A stretch of 53,452 bases of DNA from contig CACGMR010000006.1 in the NCBI GenBank assembly GCA_902574215.1, positions 1 through 53,452 of the forward strand, written 5' to 3'. The stretch's first letter is position 1, and each line of letters starts with the position of its first letter. This stretch comes from an uncultured Pelagibacteraceae bacterium (GTDB lineage Bacteria; Pseudomonadota; Alphaproteobacteria; Pelagibacterales; Pelagibacteraceae). The notes beneath the pieces were generated by a model. That model was given only the letters and a program-made list of their open reading frames with translations, did not search any database and was not told where the DNA came from. Made by a program: the position numbers and the translations under genes. Positions 7,684 through 16,959 of the stretch are shown here, piece after piece.

Positions 7684-7754
7684 GTATGAATAAAAATATA
7701 ATGTTTTATTATATTATATTAGGATTAAATCAAGTATTAAGGGATCTCAAAATT

Positions 7755-8255
7755 ATGAAAAAAAACTCATACTCCTATGATGACCTAATAACTTGTGGAA
7801 ATGGTGATCTTTTTGGACCTGGCAATGCAAAATTACCTCTTCCACCAATGCTTATGTTTGACAGAATAACTGAAATCAATGAAAATAATGGTACATTTAA
7901 TAAGGGCTCTTTAAAAGCTGAATTAGATATTAAAGATGATCTTTGGTTTTTTGATTGTCATTTTAAAAAAGATCCAGTTATGCCAGGGTGCTTAGGTTTA
8001 GATGCTATGTGGCAACTGGTAGGTTTTTTTCTAGGCTGGTTAGGAAATCCTGGAAAAGGAAGAGCTCTAGGAGTGGGTACTGTAAAATTTACAGGTGAAG
8101 TTTTACAGAGTGTGAAAAATGTAAGATATGAAATAGATATGAAGAAAATTATGTCTCCTGGAGGAACAACCGTTGGACTTGCAAATGGAATTGTTCTTGC
8201 AGATAATAAAAAAATATATTCAGCAGAAAGTTTAAAAGTAGGGTTGTTTAAATAA
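7755..8255 (+). CDS. fabA: 3-hydroxydecanoyl-ACP dehydratase/isomerase
   Basis: FabA dehydrates 3-hydroxyacyl-ACP and isomerises trans-2- to cis-3-decenoyl-ACP, the branch point to unsaturated fatty acids. The start is taken at ATG 7755 ([21 protein letters not shown]), which aligns with the E. coli N-terminus and has an AAGGGA ribosome-binding site at 7739-7744; the frame is open upstream to an ATG at 7686 that I reject. The active-site [20 protein letters not shown] (His and the downstream Asp) and the C-terminal [10 protein letters not shown] are conserved. It has 166 residues and overlaps fabB by one base. Confidence 0.96.
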   Translation: MKKNSYSYDDLITCGNGDLFGPGNAKLPLPPMLMFDRITEINENNGTFNKGSLKAELDIKDDLWFFDCHFKKDPVMPGCLGLDAMWQLVGFFLGWLGNPGKGRALGVGTVKFTGEVLQSVKNVRYEIDMKKIMSPGGTTVGLANGIVLADNKKIYSAESLKVGLFK

Positions 8256-9466
8256 TGAGAAGAGTAGTTATTACAGGTTTAGGAGTTGTTTCTTGTTTAG
8301 GAAATAATCAAGAAGAAGTTCATCAATCTTTATTAAATTCAAAATCAGGAATTTCTTATTCTGAAGATTATAAAGAGCATAACCTGAAAAGCCATGTTCA
8401 TGGTAAACCAAATATTAAACTTGAGGATCATATCGATAGAAAAACAATTAGATTTATGGGTTCAGGCTCAGCTTACAATTATATTGCAATGAAAGAGGCA
8501 ATTGAGGACTCTGGGTTAGAAGAAAGTGACGTAAGTAATTTTAAAACTGGAATTGTGATGGGCTCAGGGGGACCTTCTATAGAAAATGTAATTTTAGCTG
8601 CAGATAAAACTAGAGCTAAAACTCCAAAACTAATGGGGCCCTTTATTGTTCCAAGAACAATGGCCAGTACTGCCTCAGCAACACTTGCCGTACCATTTAA
8701 AATTAAAGGAACCAACTACACAATGAGTTCTGCATGTGCAACTAGTGGACACTGCATAGGAAATTCTATGGAATTAATTCAAATGGGTAAACAGGATGTT
8801 GTTTTTGCAGGTGGAAGTGAAGAAATTCATTGGGCGATGACAGCAATGTTTGATGCTATGACAGCTTTATCATCAAAATATAATGACACTCCACAATCTG
8901 CGTCTAGAGCTTATGATAAAACTAGAGATGGGTTTGTAATTGCAGGTGGTGCAGGCGTATTAGTACTTGAAGAATACGAACATGCTAAAGCAAGAGGGGC
9001 TAAAATATACGCAGAATTAACTGGTTATGGAGCAACTTCAGATGGATACGACATGGTAGCACCATCAGGTGAAGGTGCGGTTAGATGTATGAAAATGGCA
9101 ATGGCAACTGCTAAGAATAAAATTGATTACATTAATACTCACGGAACATCTACTCCTGTTGGAGATATAACTGAACTTAATGCTATTAAAGAAACTTTTG
9201 GAGAGGATATTCCAAAAATAAGTTCAACTAAATCTTTATCAGGTCATCCATTAGGCGCTGCTTCAGTTCATGAAGCAATTTATTGTTTAATAATGATGAA
9301 GAATAATTTCATTACAGGTTCTGCAAATATTACTAATATGGATGATGATGCTAAAAAATTTCCAATTGTTGCGAAAACTGAAACGGGAGCAAATTTAAAT
9401 ACAGTAATGTCAAATAGCTTTGGTTTTGGTGGAACTAACGCAGCTTTAATTTTTGAAAAGGTTTAG
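8255..9466 (+). CDS. fabB: 3-oxoacyl-ACP synthase I (KAS I)
   Basis: FabB elongates acyl-ACP by condensation with malonyl-ACP and is the synthase needed to extend the cis-unsaturated product of FabA. The nucleophile Cys is in [13 protein letters not shown], the two catalytic histidines are in [11 protein letters not shown] and [12 protein letters not shown], and the C-terminal [16 protein letters not shown] is intact. The 403-residue length is normal. Tight one-base overlap with fabA and a 3-base gap to fabI mark one operon. Confidence 0.97.
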   Translation: MRRVVITGLGVVSCLGNNQEEVHQSLLNSKSGISYSEDYKEHNLKSHVHGKPNIKLEDHIDRKTIRFMGSGSAYNYIAMKEAIEDSGLEESDVSNFKTGIVMGSGGPSIENVILAADKTRAKTPKLMGPFIVPRTMASTASATLAVPFKIKGTNYTMSSACATSGHCIGNSMELIQMGKQDVVFAGGSEEIHWAMTAMFDAMTALSSKYNDTPQSASRAYDKTRDGFVIAGGAGVLVLEEYEHAKARGAKIYAELTGYGATSDGYDMVAPSGEGAVRCMKMAMATAKNKIDYINTHGTSTPVGDITELNAIKETFGEDIPKISSTKSLSGHPLGAASVHEAIYCLIMMKNNFITGSANITNMDDDAKKFPIVAKTETGANLNTVMSNSFGFGGTNAALIFEKV

Positions 9467-9469
9467 TTT

Positions 9470-10255
9470 ATGAGTTTAATGAAAGGTAAAAAAGGATTGA
9501 TCATGGGTGTTGCCAATGAAAGATCTATTGCTTGGGGTATTTCTCAAAAACTTTCAGAAGCTGGAGCTGAGCTAGCATTTACTTATTTGGGTGACGCTTT
9601 AAAAAAAAGAGTAGTTCCTTTAGCAGAAAAATTAAATTCAAATGTTACATTTAGTTGTGATGTTGAAAAAAAAGAAGAAGTAGTAAAACTATTTGAAGAT
9701 ATTAAATCTCAATGGGGTGAAATTGATTTTGTAGTTCATGCAGTTGCTTTTTCAGATAAATCAGAGTTATCAGGTGAGTACCTAAATACCACAAGAGAAA
9801 ATTTTTTAAGAAGTATGTTAATTTCTTGTTTTTCATTTACTGAAGTAGCAAAAGAAGCTTCAAAGGTAATGAAACAAGGTGGAAGTTTATTAACTTTAAC
9901 TTACGAGTCTACTAAAGCAATTCCAAATTATAACGTAATGGGTGTTTGTAAATCAGCTCTTGAGGCAAGTGTTAAGTATTTAGCAAGAGATTTAGGAGCC
10001 AAAGGTATGAGAGTAAATGCTATAAGTGCTGGACCTATCAAGACATTGGCTGCATCTGCAATTGGAGACGCAAAATTCCTATATAAATGGAATGAAGATC
10101 ATTCTTTTCTGAAAAGAAATGTGGATATCCATGATGTTGGAAATTCAGCACTATACCTACTAAGCGACCTTGCAAATGGAGTTACAGGTGAAATTCACTA
10201 TGTAGATGCTGGATATAACAAAGTTGGAATGCCTGATCCAAAGAATATTACCTAA
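9470..10255 (+). CDS. fabI: Enoyl-ACP reductase (NADH)
   Basis: FabI is the short-chain dehydrogenase-type reductase that completes each fatty-acid elongation cycle and is the triclosan target in other bacteria. The FabI-specific nucleotide-binding segment GVANERSIAWGISQ is near the N-terminus, and the catalytic Tyr-x6-Lys type motif is visible in YNVMGVCKSALEASVKYLA. The C-terminal GEIHYVDAGYNKVGM is conserved. The start may be 9470 or the ATG at 9479 (MKGKKG), which better matches the family. It closes the fabA-fabB-fabI operon before a bidirectional terminator. Confidence 0.96.
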   Translation: MSLMKGKKGLIMGVANERSIAWGISQKLSEAGAELAFTYLGDALKKRVVPLAEKLNSNVTFSCDVEKKEEVVKLFEDIKSQWGEIDFVVHAVAFSDKSELSGEYLNTTRENFLRSMLISCFSFTEVAKEASKVMKQGGSLLTLTYESTKAIPNYNVMGVCKSALEASVKYLARDLGAKGMRVNAISAGPIKTLAASAIGDAKFLYKWNEDHSFLKRNVDIHDVGNSALYLLSDLANGVTGEIHYVDAGYNKVGMPDPKNIT

Positions 10256-10267
10256 ATTTAGTTAAAA

Positions 10268-10298
10268 AAAACCCCCAGAATTTTCATTCCAGGGGTTT
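10268..10298. terminator. Bidirectional intrinsic terminator fabI / pnp
   Basis: An AAACCCC / GGGGTTT stem, extended with mismatches around a TTTTCA loop, sits between the convergent fabI and pnp stops. On the minus strand the hairpin is followed by seven T residues, making it a good pnp-operon terminator. On the plus strand the downstream tract is a weaker TTTTAATTT. Confidence 0.8.
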
Positions 10299-10317
10299 AG
10301 AATTTTAATTTAGGCTA

Positions 10318-12390
10318 TTATTCGGCAGCTTGTTTCATAGAAAGTTTAACTTTACCTCTATCGAAACCAATTACTTTGACTTTTACTTCGTCGCCTTCTT
10401 TGACAACGTCAGTTACTTTAGCAACTCTTTTATCTGCAAGTTCTGAGATATGAACTAGTCCATCTTGTTTTCCTAAGAAATTAACAAATGCACCAAACTC
10501 CATAATCTTCATTACTTTACCTGAATAAATTTTGTTTAATTCAGCTTTTGCAGTGATGTCTTTGATCATTTGCATTGCGATGTTTCTCGACTCTTCATCA
10601 GGAGCAGCAACTGTTACTACACCTTCATCATTTACATCTACTTTAGCACCTGATTTTTCAACTATCTCTCTGATTGTTGCACCACCTTTTCCAATCACAG
10701 CTGCAATGTCTTTTTTATCAACATTAACTTGTTCCATTTTTGGAGTGTGTTTTCCAACATCTGATCTTGAAGCTGATAATGCTTTGTTCATTTCACCTAA
10801 GATATGAACTCTTCCATCTTTAGCTTGGCTTAACGCCTGCTCCATGATTTCAAATGTAATACCTGTAATTTTGATATCCATCTGAAGAGAAGTAATTCCA
10901 TCTTTGGTTCCAGCAACTTTAAAGTCCATATCACCTAAGTGATCTTCATCGCCTAAAATATCTGATAGAACACTGAAATCATCACCTTCTTTAATTAATC
11001 CCATTGCAATACCTGCAACTGGCTCTTTAATCGGCACTCCAGCATCCATTAATGCTAAAGAAGTTCCACAAACAGTAGCCATTGAAGAAGAACCATTGGA
11101 CTCTGTAATCTCCGAAACTACTCTAAAAGTATACGGGAATGCTTCTTTTGTAGGCAAAGAAGAATTGATTGCTCTCCATGCTAATTTACCATGACCAATT
11201 TCTCTTCTACCTGTTCCAATTCTTCCAGTTTCTCCAACTGAAAAAGGAGGAAAATTATAGTGAAGCATAAATCGTTCTCTTTGCAATCCATCTAAGCTTT
11301 CGATTCTTTGTTCATCATCAGATGTTCCTAAAGTTGCAACAACAATTGCTTGTGTTTCTCCTCTAGTAAATAATGCAGAACCATGAGCTCTTGGTAAAAC
11401 ACCCACTTCACATTCGATGGGTCTTACATCTGATAAACCTCTACCATCAATTCTATTTTTATTTTTTAGAATGTCTGTTCTAACAATTGATTTTTCAAGA
11501 TTTTTTAACTGACTGTTAACATCAAGATCAGTGTAATTTTCATCTTCCTCATAAAGCTTTTTAGCTTTATCAGTGATTTCTGAAATTTGATTTGATCTGT
11601 CTTGTTTGTCTCTTGTTGCAAATGCTTTTTTAAGATCCTCTGTAAAAGTTTCTTCAAGTTTTTTCTTAACTTCTGATAGATCTTTCTTTTCAACCGTCCA
11701 CTCAGGTTTTCTGCATTCTTTTGCAAGTTCCTCAATCATCTCGATTACTGGAACAAAACCCTCATGACCAAATTTAACTGCATTTAGCATTTCTTCTTCT
11801 GTTAAACCACTTGCTTCAGACTCAACCATAAGCACAGCATCTTTTGTACCTGCTACAACTAAATCTAATTTTGATTTTTCTAACTCTGTTTTAGATGGAT
11901 TTAAAACATATTTTCCATCTATAAAACCAACTCTTGAAGCTCCTACAGGACCCATAAATGGCATTCCTGATATAGCTAATGCTGCTGAAGATGCAGTGAT
12001 TGATAAAATATCTGGTTCATTTTCTTTATCGTATGAAATTACTGTTGGTAATAACTGTACTTCATTTTTAAATTCATCTGGAAACAAAGGTCTGATTGGT
12101 CTGTCAATTAATCTAGAGATTAATGTTTCACTCTCAGTTGGTCTTGCTTCTCTTTTAAAATATCCACCTGGGATTTTTCCAGCTGCATAATATTTTTCTT
12201 GGTAATTTACAGATAATGGAAAGTAATCCATATCAGGATTTACTTTTTTTGCTCCAACTACTGTTGCTAGTACAACTGTCTCTCCACATGTTGCGATTAT
12301 TGCACCGTCTGCCTGTCTTGCTACTTTCCCTGTTTCTAAACTTATCTTCTTTCCTGCTACTTCAATTTCCTTCTTGTGTACTTTAAACAT
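10318..12390 (-). CDS. pnp: Polyribonucleotide nucleotidyltransferase (PNPase)
   Basis: PNPase degrades RNA 3'-to-5' by phosphorolysis and belongs to the degradosome in other proteobacteria. The 690 residues hold the first RNase PH domain (residues about 1-145, with [15 protein letters not shown]), the helical linker, the catalytic second RNase PH domain ([15 protein letters not shown] and [17 protein letters not shown]) and a KH domain with [10 protein letters not shown] near residue 560. A final S1 domain ([16 protein letters not shown]) lies near 620-690. It is the last gene of the nusA-infB-rbfA-rpsO operon and follows a 57-base leader with an unusual repeat. Confidence 0.98.
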   Translation of the reverse strand: MFKVHKKEIEVAGKKISLETGKVARQADGAIIATCGETVVLATVVGAKKVNPDMDYFPLSVNYQEKYYAAGKIPGGYFKREARPTESETLISRLIDRPIRPLFPDEFKNEVQLLPTVISYDKENEPDILSITASSAALAISGMPFMGPVGASRVGFIDGKYVLNPSKTELEKSKLDLVVAGTKDAVLMVESEASGLTEEEMLNAVKFGHEGFVPVIEMIEELAKECRKPEWTVEKKDLSEVKKKLEETFTEDLKKAFATRDKQDRSNQISEITDKAKKLYEEDENYTDLDVNSQLKNLEKSIVRTDILKNKNRIDGRGLSDVRPIECEVGVLPRAHGSALFTRGETQAIVVATLGTSDDEQRIESLDGLQRERFMLHYNFPPFSVGETGRIGTGRREIGHGKLAWRAINSSLPTKEAFPYTFRVVSEITESNGSSSMATVCGTSLALMDAGVPIKEPVAGIAMGLIKEGDDFSVLSDILGDEDHLGDMDFKVAGTKDGITSLQMDIKITGITFEIMEQALSQAKDGRVHILGEMNKALSASRSDVGKHTPKMEQVNVDKKDIAAVIGKGGATIREIVEKSGAKVDVNDEGVVTVAAPDEESRNIAMQMIKDITAKAELNKIYSGKVMKIMEFGAFVNFLGKQDGLVHISELADKRVAKVTDVVKEGDEVKVKVIGFDRGKVKLSMKQAAE

Positions 12391-12447
12391 TTCATTTCCA
12401 TTTCGTTTCGTTCGTTTCGTTCCATTCCGTTCTATCTATCTTGACTT
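12391..12447 (-). repeat. Purine-rich tandem repeat in the rpsO-pnp spacer
   Basis: On the minus strand the leader of pnp is almost all purine and built from repeated GAACG / GAAAC units, with GGAATGGAAC and GGAAATG at the edges (about 12395-12432). Two ATGs close upstream are out of frame with pnp. The low-complexity, C/G-bearing repeat stands out from the AT-rich surroundings. It would be unstructured single-stranded RNA and might bind ribosomes or PNPase itself. Confidence 0.55.
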
Positions 12448-12696
12448 CTATTTTCTTAAATTCAATTTCGACAGTACATTTTTGTAAGAATCCATTTTAT
12501 TTTTCTTTAGGTATTCTAACAATTTCTTTCTTCTATTTACCGCTCTCAACAATCCAACAGATGAATGTTTATCTTTTTTGAATTGCTTTATATGTTTAGA
12601 GAGAGTTTCAATTTTCTCTGTTAGCAAAGCGATTTGTATCTCTGAAGACCCTGTATCTTTATCGTGCATTGCTAATTCTTGTGCCTTTTTATTCAT
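12448..12696 (-). CDS. rpsO: 30S ribosomal protein S15
   Basis: An 82-residue 16S rRNA-binding protein that helps assemble the platform of the small subunit. The signature DTGSSEIQIALLTEKIETLSKHIK and the C-terminal GLLRAVNRRKKLLEYLKK are intact. The N-terminus is about 6 residues shorter than in E. coli. It lies between rbfA and pnp, the usual rpsO-pnp pairing; truB, which often sits between rbfA and rpsO, is missing. Confidence 0.97.
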   Translation of the reverse strand: MNKKAQELAMHDKDTGSSEIQIALLTEKIETLSKHIKQFKKDKHSSVGLLRAVNRRKKLLEYLKKNKMDSYKNVLSKLNLRK

Positions 12697-12708
12697 GCCT
12701 CTTTCTTC

Positions 12709-13077
12709 CTATTTATTTGTTTGTTTTATTAAATTTTCTATTTTTTCCGCATACTCAAAAGACTCATCTTTTCTAAATAGTAATTTCGGTAAAAATTTCA
12801 TAACCACTTTTTGTGATAAAATTTTTCTAATTAAAAATGAGTATTCTTTTAAAACATTAATTGTTTCCTCCGCATCCTTTCCACCTAATGGGAGAACATA
12901 TGCTTTAGCAATTTTTAAATCTGGACTCATTCTAACCTCGGTAACTGTTATTGTATTCGTTTCTAAATTCGGCACCTTAGCCTCATTTCTAATAAAAATC
13001 ATGCTTAAAGACTGCTTAATCATTTCTCCTACTCTAAGCTGTCTCTGTGATACTGGTTTTCCTATTCTATCTGCCAT
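12709..13077 (-). CDS. rbfA: 30S ribosome-binding factor A
   Basis: RbfA is a late 16S rRNA maturation factor that binds the 30S neck. The N-terminal QRQLRVGEMIKQSLSMIF and the central TVTEVRMSPDLKIAKAYVLPL of the RbfA KH-like fold are clear. At 122 residues it is normal in length. Its start overlaps the infB stop by one base, so the two are coupled. Confidence 0.95.
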   Translation of the reverse strand: MADRIGKPVSQRQLRVGEMIKQSLSMIFIRNEAKVPNLETNTITVTEVRMSPDLKIAKAYVLPLGGKDAEETINVLKEYSFLIRKILSQKVVMKFLPKLLFRKDESFEYAEKIENLIKQTNK

Positions 13078-15296
13078 TAAATTGACCTCTCAGTAGATGT
13101 AACACTAAATGCTTCTATTGTGTCATTTTTTTGGAAATCCATATAATCTTTAACTGTAATTCCACATTCTTGTCCACCACTTACCTGTTTTACTTGGTTT
13201 TTTTCTCTAAATATTGTTGAAACTTTTCCAGTATAAATAATTGCTCCATCCCTGATAATTCTAACATCTGAATTACTATTAATTTCTCCCTCAGTAACTT
13301 TTGAGCCAGCAACTTTACCAGCACCTGAAACTTTAAATATTTCCAAGATTTCTGCTGTGCCAGTAATTTTTTCTTGAACATCGGGTGACAATAATCCCGA
13401 CATTCTTTGTTTAATATAATCTAAAACTTCATAAATAATATTATATGAGGATATATTTATCTTCTCATTTTCAGCAAGTTTTTTTGCCTCCTTACTTGGT
13501 TTTACATTGAAAGCTATTAACACCGCATTAGATGCCTTAGCTAATGTGACGTCTGTCTCTGTTACCATTCCAATGTCTGCTAAAATTATTTTAGGTTTAA
13601 CCTCATCATGTTTGATTTGACTAATTGCATTTTTAATTGCTTCTGATGATCCATGAACATCAGATTTAATAATTAAATTTAATTCCTCCGTAGATTTATC
13701 TGAAAAAGCAGAGTCTTGGGTTGCAAATGTAAGTGGATTTTTCCCATCTTTACTTTCTTGTGCTCTATTTTCGCTTAATGTTTTTGCCTCTTTTTCTGTA
13801 TCAAGAACAATAAAATCATCACCAGCTTTAGCTGCGCCATTTATCCCTAAAATCTCAACTGGTGTTGAAGGTAAAGCCTCATTGATATTTTGACCTTTGT
13901 CATTAATTATAGCTCTAATTTTTCCCCATTTTAAACCACTTACAAAAAAGTCACCCCTCTTAAGGGTTCCTGTTGTAACAATTATATTTGCAACTGGACC
14001 TCTACCAACATCAATTTTAGATTCTAAAACTATACCCGTAGCTTTAGATTCATAATCTGTTTTGAGATCTAAAATCTCAGCTTGAAGAATTATAGACTCA
14101 ACTAATTTATCTAAATTTTGTTTTGTCTTAGTAGAAATTTCAACCATTAAAGTATCACCAGATAAGTCTTCAGCAATTAATTCATGTTCTAATAATTGAT
14201 TTTTAATTTTCTGAGGGTCTGCCTCTGGTAGATCACATTTATTTATCGCAACAACTATTGGAACATTTGCAGCTTTAGCGTGTTTGATAGATTCAACTGT
14301 TTGAGGTTTAACTCCATCATCAGCAGCAACCACTAATACAACCACATCAGTTAATTTTGATCCTCTTGCTCTCATCTCTGTAAATGCAGCATGACCTGGG
14401 GTATCAATAAATGTTAATTTGTTATCTTGGCTTTCAATTTGATAAGCTCCAATATGCTGGGTTATTCCACCAAATTCCCCTGAGACTACGTTTGCACTTC
14501 TGAGTACATCTAGCACTGATGTCTTGCCATGATCAACATGTCCCATGACGGTAACAATTGGTGGTCGATTTTTTAAATTTTCAGTTCTTGATGCTTTTAT
14601 TTTTTGAATTATTTCTTCTGCTTTTTGTTCTCTAATTGGATTATGACCGAATTCTTTAACCAAATATTCCGCAGTGTCTGCGGCTAATGTTTGATTAATA
14701 GTAACTGTAACACCCATGCCAAATAAATGTTTAATTACATTGCTTGATTGTTCGGCCATTCTATTAGCTAATTCTCTTACTGTGATTGCTTCAGGAATAT
14801 TAACATCTCTTTTAATTGGTTTTAGATTATCCTGAGAAACTTCTTTTGTAGCGTTTTTAATTTCTTTTTGTCTAGCTCTCTTAACTGATGCTAAACTTCT
14901 TTGTTTTGCATCAATCTCATCACTTAATGCTCGTGAAACTGTTAGTTTTAATTCTCTTTTCTTGGTCCCTACTTTTAAGGTTTTTTTATCTTTATTTTCA
15001 CCATCTCCTTTTAGTCTTTTAGTTGCTCTTTGTTCTGCTAATTTTCTCTTTTCAAAATCATTTGTTACAGGGGGTGATTTAGGATTAAATGGAGGTTTTA
15101 ATGGAGTTCCTCTATTGAAATTTGAGCTAGTTCTTGGCTTATTCGTGCTAGATCTAAATGATCCACCTCTACTAGAAAATTTTCCAGTTTGTTTTTCAAT
15201 TACTACAGAGTTCTTACCTTGAGTTTTCGCAATCTCAATATTCTTTATTGATTTTTTGGCTGAGCCTGAAATTGTTAATTTTGTTTTTTTCTCCAT
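13077..15296 (-). CDS. infB: Translation initiation factor IF-2
   Basis: The GTPase that delivers fMet-tRNA to the 30S subunit. A basic, low-complexity N-terminal region (to about residue 160) is followed by the IF2_N domain (ITVRELANRMAEQSSNVIKHL). The G domain has GHVDHGKTSVLD (P-loop), DTPGHAAFTEMRARG (switch II) and NKCDLP (G4). The remaining residues cover domains II, III and the C-terminal fMet-tRNA-binding C2 domain. At 739 residues it is shorter than most alphaproteobacterial IF-2 because the N-terminal extension is reduced. ylxR, which commonly sits between nusA and infB, is absent. Confidence 0.97.
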   Translation of the reverse strand: MEKKTKLTISGSAKKSIKNIEIAKTQGKNSVVIEKQTGKFSSRGGSFRSSTNKPRTSSNFNRGTPLKPPFNPKSPPVTNDFEKRKLAEQRATKRLKGDGENKDKKTLKVGTKKRELKLTVSRALSDEIDAKQRSLASVKRARQKEIKNATKEVSQDNLKPIKRDVNIPEAITVRELANRMAEQSSNVIKHLFGMGVTVTINQTLAADTAEYLVKEFGHNPIREQKAEEIIQKIKASRTENLKNRPPIVTVMGHVDHGKTSVLDVLRSANVVSGEFGGITQHIGAYQIESQDNKLTFIDTPGHAAFTEMRARGSKLTDVVVLVVAADDGVKPQTVESIKHAKAANVPIVVAINKCDLPEADPQKIKNQLLEHELIAEDLSGDTLMVEISTKTKQNLDKLVESIILQAEILDLKTDYESKATGIVLESKIDVGRGPVANIIVTTGTLKRGDFFVSGLKWGKIRAIINDKGQNINEALPSTPVEILGINGAAKAGDDFIVLDTEKEAKTLSENRAQESKDGKNPLTFATQDSAFSDKSTEELNLIIKSDVHGSSEAIKNAISQIKHDEVKPKIILADIGMVTETDVTLAKASNAVLIAFNVKPSKEAKKLAENEKINISSYNIIYEVLDYIKQRMSGLLSPDVQEKITGTAEILEIFKVSGAGKVAGSKVTEGEINSNSDVRIIRDGAIIYTGKVSTIFREKNQVKQVSGGQECGITVKDYMDFQKNDTIEAFSVTSTERSI

Positions 15297-15306
15297 ACCT
15301 CATTAC

Positions 15307-16860
15307 TCAATCTTTATATACAATGTTTCGCGCAGACATAATAAGATCATCCGCCTCTTCTTTTGATAAAGCAAAATCCTCTAAACAACCTTGAATTTTG
15401 ACTCTCTCACCTTTAACAACATCGTAACCACCAGTTAATTCATCAGAAGCTAAGTCTGCAAAGTCCTCTAAACTAAGAATTTTTTGTTCACCAAGTGTAA
15501 CTAACATTCCTGGTGTAAGTCCCTTTAAATTAATCAAGGCATCTTCCAGACCTAATTCTTTAATTCTCTGAGAAATATCCTCTTGATCCTTTTCATGAAA
15601 CTCTTTAGCTCTTTCTATCAATGCTTTAGCAGTATCTTCTTCTATACCTTCGATCTTCATTAAATTTTCAGCTGAACTATCTTTGATGTCATCAATAGTT
15701 GAAAAACCTTCAGCAACAAGTAACTGACCCAACGTTTCATCTAACTCTAAATTTTTTACAAAGTTCTCTGTTTTTTCTTTAAATTCTAATTGTCTTCGTT
15801 CAGAGTCTTCTGCATCTGTCATTATATTAATTTCATAATTTAAAAGTTTTGTCGCAAGTCTTACATTTTGACCTCTTCTTCCAATTGCTTTGCTTAAATT
15901 TTCCTCGGTAAGAATTACATCAAGTTTTTTTCTTTCACTGTCAACGTTGACTCTTTGTACTTCAGCAGGGGATAACGCATTTGAAACCAAAATAGCAGGG
16001 TCTTCTGACCAATTAACTATATCAATTTTCTCTCCTTGAAGTTCATTTACAACAGCTTGAACTCTTGAACCTCTCATACCTACACAAGCACCTACTGGAT
16101 CTAGAGATGTATCAACTGCTTTAACACATATTTTAGCTCTACTTCCAGGATCTCTTGAAGAAGATTTAATTTCTATTAGTCCATCGTAAATTTCGGGAAC
16201 TTCTTGAACAAAAAGCTTTTCCATAAATTTAGGATGAGCTCTAGATAGAAATATTTGTTGCCCTCTAGGTTCTCTTCTAACATCATAACAATAAGCTTTT
16301 ATACGATCACCTGCTTTAATATTTTCACGAGGTATTAATTCATTTTTTTGAATTATTGCTTCAGTTCTTCCTAAATCAACAATTACATTTCCAAATTCTA
16401 ATCTCTTTACAATTCCACTTAAAATAGAGTCCTTCTTGTCAATAAAATCATTAAATTGTCTTTCTCTTTCAGCTTCTCTTACATTAAAACTAATCACCTG
16501 CTTTGCGGTTTGCGCAGCTATTCTTCCAAAATCAAATGAAGGAAGTGGCTGTAATACTTCGTCGCCAATAGACTTATCTTTGTTTAACTCATTTAAATTA
16601 ATTGCATCTTCCAATTTTATCTCTGTATTTGCATTTTCAGGATTTTCAGCGATTATCAATTTTCTAAAAAGCTCAATATCTCCATTGTCTCTATTGATAG
16701 AAACTTTAATTTCATTTTCCTGTCCAAATTTTGATTTCGCAGCTTTAGCAATACCAGTTTCCATAGAACTTATAATTAATTCTTTATCGATTGATTTTTC
16801 TAAAGCTACAGCTTCAGCAATTCTTAATAATTCCAGTTTATCTGCTCTTTTATTTAACAT
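15307..16860 (-). CDS. nusA: Transcription termination/antitermination factor NusA
   Basis: NusA binds RNA polymerase and nascent RNA, enhances pausing and hairpin-dependent termination, and takes part in antitermination. The start is placed at ATG 16860 (MLNKRADKLELL), matching the family; the ATG at 16899 would lie inside a terminator hairpin. Visible are the N-terminal polymerase-binding domain, S1 (ILSGIVKRLEFGNVIVDLG), the KH pair (DPVGACVGMRGSRVQAV and AIGRRGQNVRLA) and two C-terminal acidic repeats of alphaproteobacterial type. GGAG at 16872-16875 is the ribosome-binding site. rimP, its usual upstream partner, is missing; metK is there instead. Confidence 0.97.
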   Translation of the reverse strand: MLNKRADKLELLRIAEAVALEKSIDKELIISSMETGIAKAAKSKFGQENEIKVSINRDNGDIELFRKLIIAENPENANTEIKLEDAINLNELNKDKSIGDEVLQPLPSFDFGRIAAQTAKQVISFNVREAERERQFNDFIDKKDSILSGIVKRLEFGNVIVDLGRTEAIIQKNELIPRENIKAGDRIKAYCYDVRREPRGQQIFLSRAHPKFMEKLFVQEVPEIYDGLIEIKSSSRDPGSRAKICVKAVDTSLDPVGACVGMRGSRVQAVVNELQGEKIDIVNWSEDPAILVSNALSPAEVQRVNVDSERKKLDVILTEENLSKAIGRRGQNVRLATKLLNYEINIMTDAEDSERRQLEFKEKTENFVKNLELDETLGQLLVAEGFSTIDDIKDSSAENLMKIEGIEEDTAKALIERAKEFHEKDQEDISQRIKELGLEDALINLKGLTPGMLVTLGEQKILSLEDFADLASDELTGGYDVVKGERVKIQGCLEDFALSKEEADDLIMSARNIVYKD

Positions 16861-16875
16861 AATTTTGTTTGCTCC

Positions 16876-16902
16876 AAAAAAAAATGGGCTAAAGCCCATT
16901 TT
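16876..16902 (-). terminator. Intrinsic terminator/attenuator fused to the nusA ribosome-binding site
   Basis: On the minus strand a 10-bp stem (core ATGGGCT / AGCCCAT) with a tiny loop ends in nine consecutive T residues, and the GGAG of nusA follows at once. The canonical structure ends 15 bases before the nusA start codon. It may terminate metK transcripts. However, no promoter can fit downstream of it, so nusA mRNA has to read through it, which makes it an attenuator candidate. Confidence 0.75.
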
Positions 16903-16925
16903 GTAAAGTTCAATAATGTAGCTGC

Positions 16926-16953
16926 AATATAGTAAAGTTTTTTTTTAATTCAA
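16926..16953 (-). promoter_or_regulatory. Candidate promoter between metK and nusA
   Basis: On the minus strand TTGAAT (16948-16953) and TATATT (16926-16931) are separated by 16 bases, just after the metK stop. A transcript from here would start near 16919, giving a leader of about 59 bases that contains the terminator hairpin before nusA. The match is moderate and AT-rich sequence gives chance hits. Confidence 0.4.
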
Positions 16954-16959
16954 CAGAAA

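Noticed and set aside
7686-7754. Longer FabA starting at ATG 7686
   Set aside because: The extra residues are absent from FabA proteins and a ribosome-binding site precedes ATG 7755.
16861-16899. Longer NusA starting at ATG 16899
   Set aside because: The extension is encoded by the terminator hairpin and U-tract; homologues begin at MLNKRADKLE.
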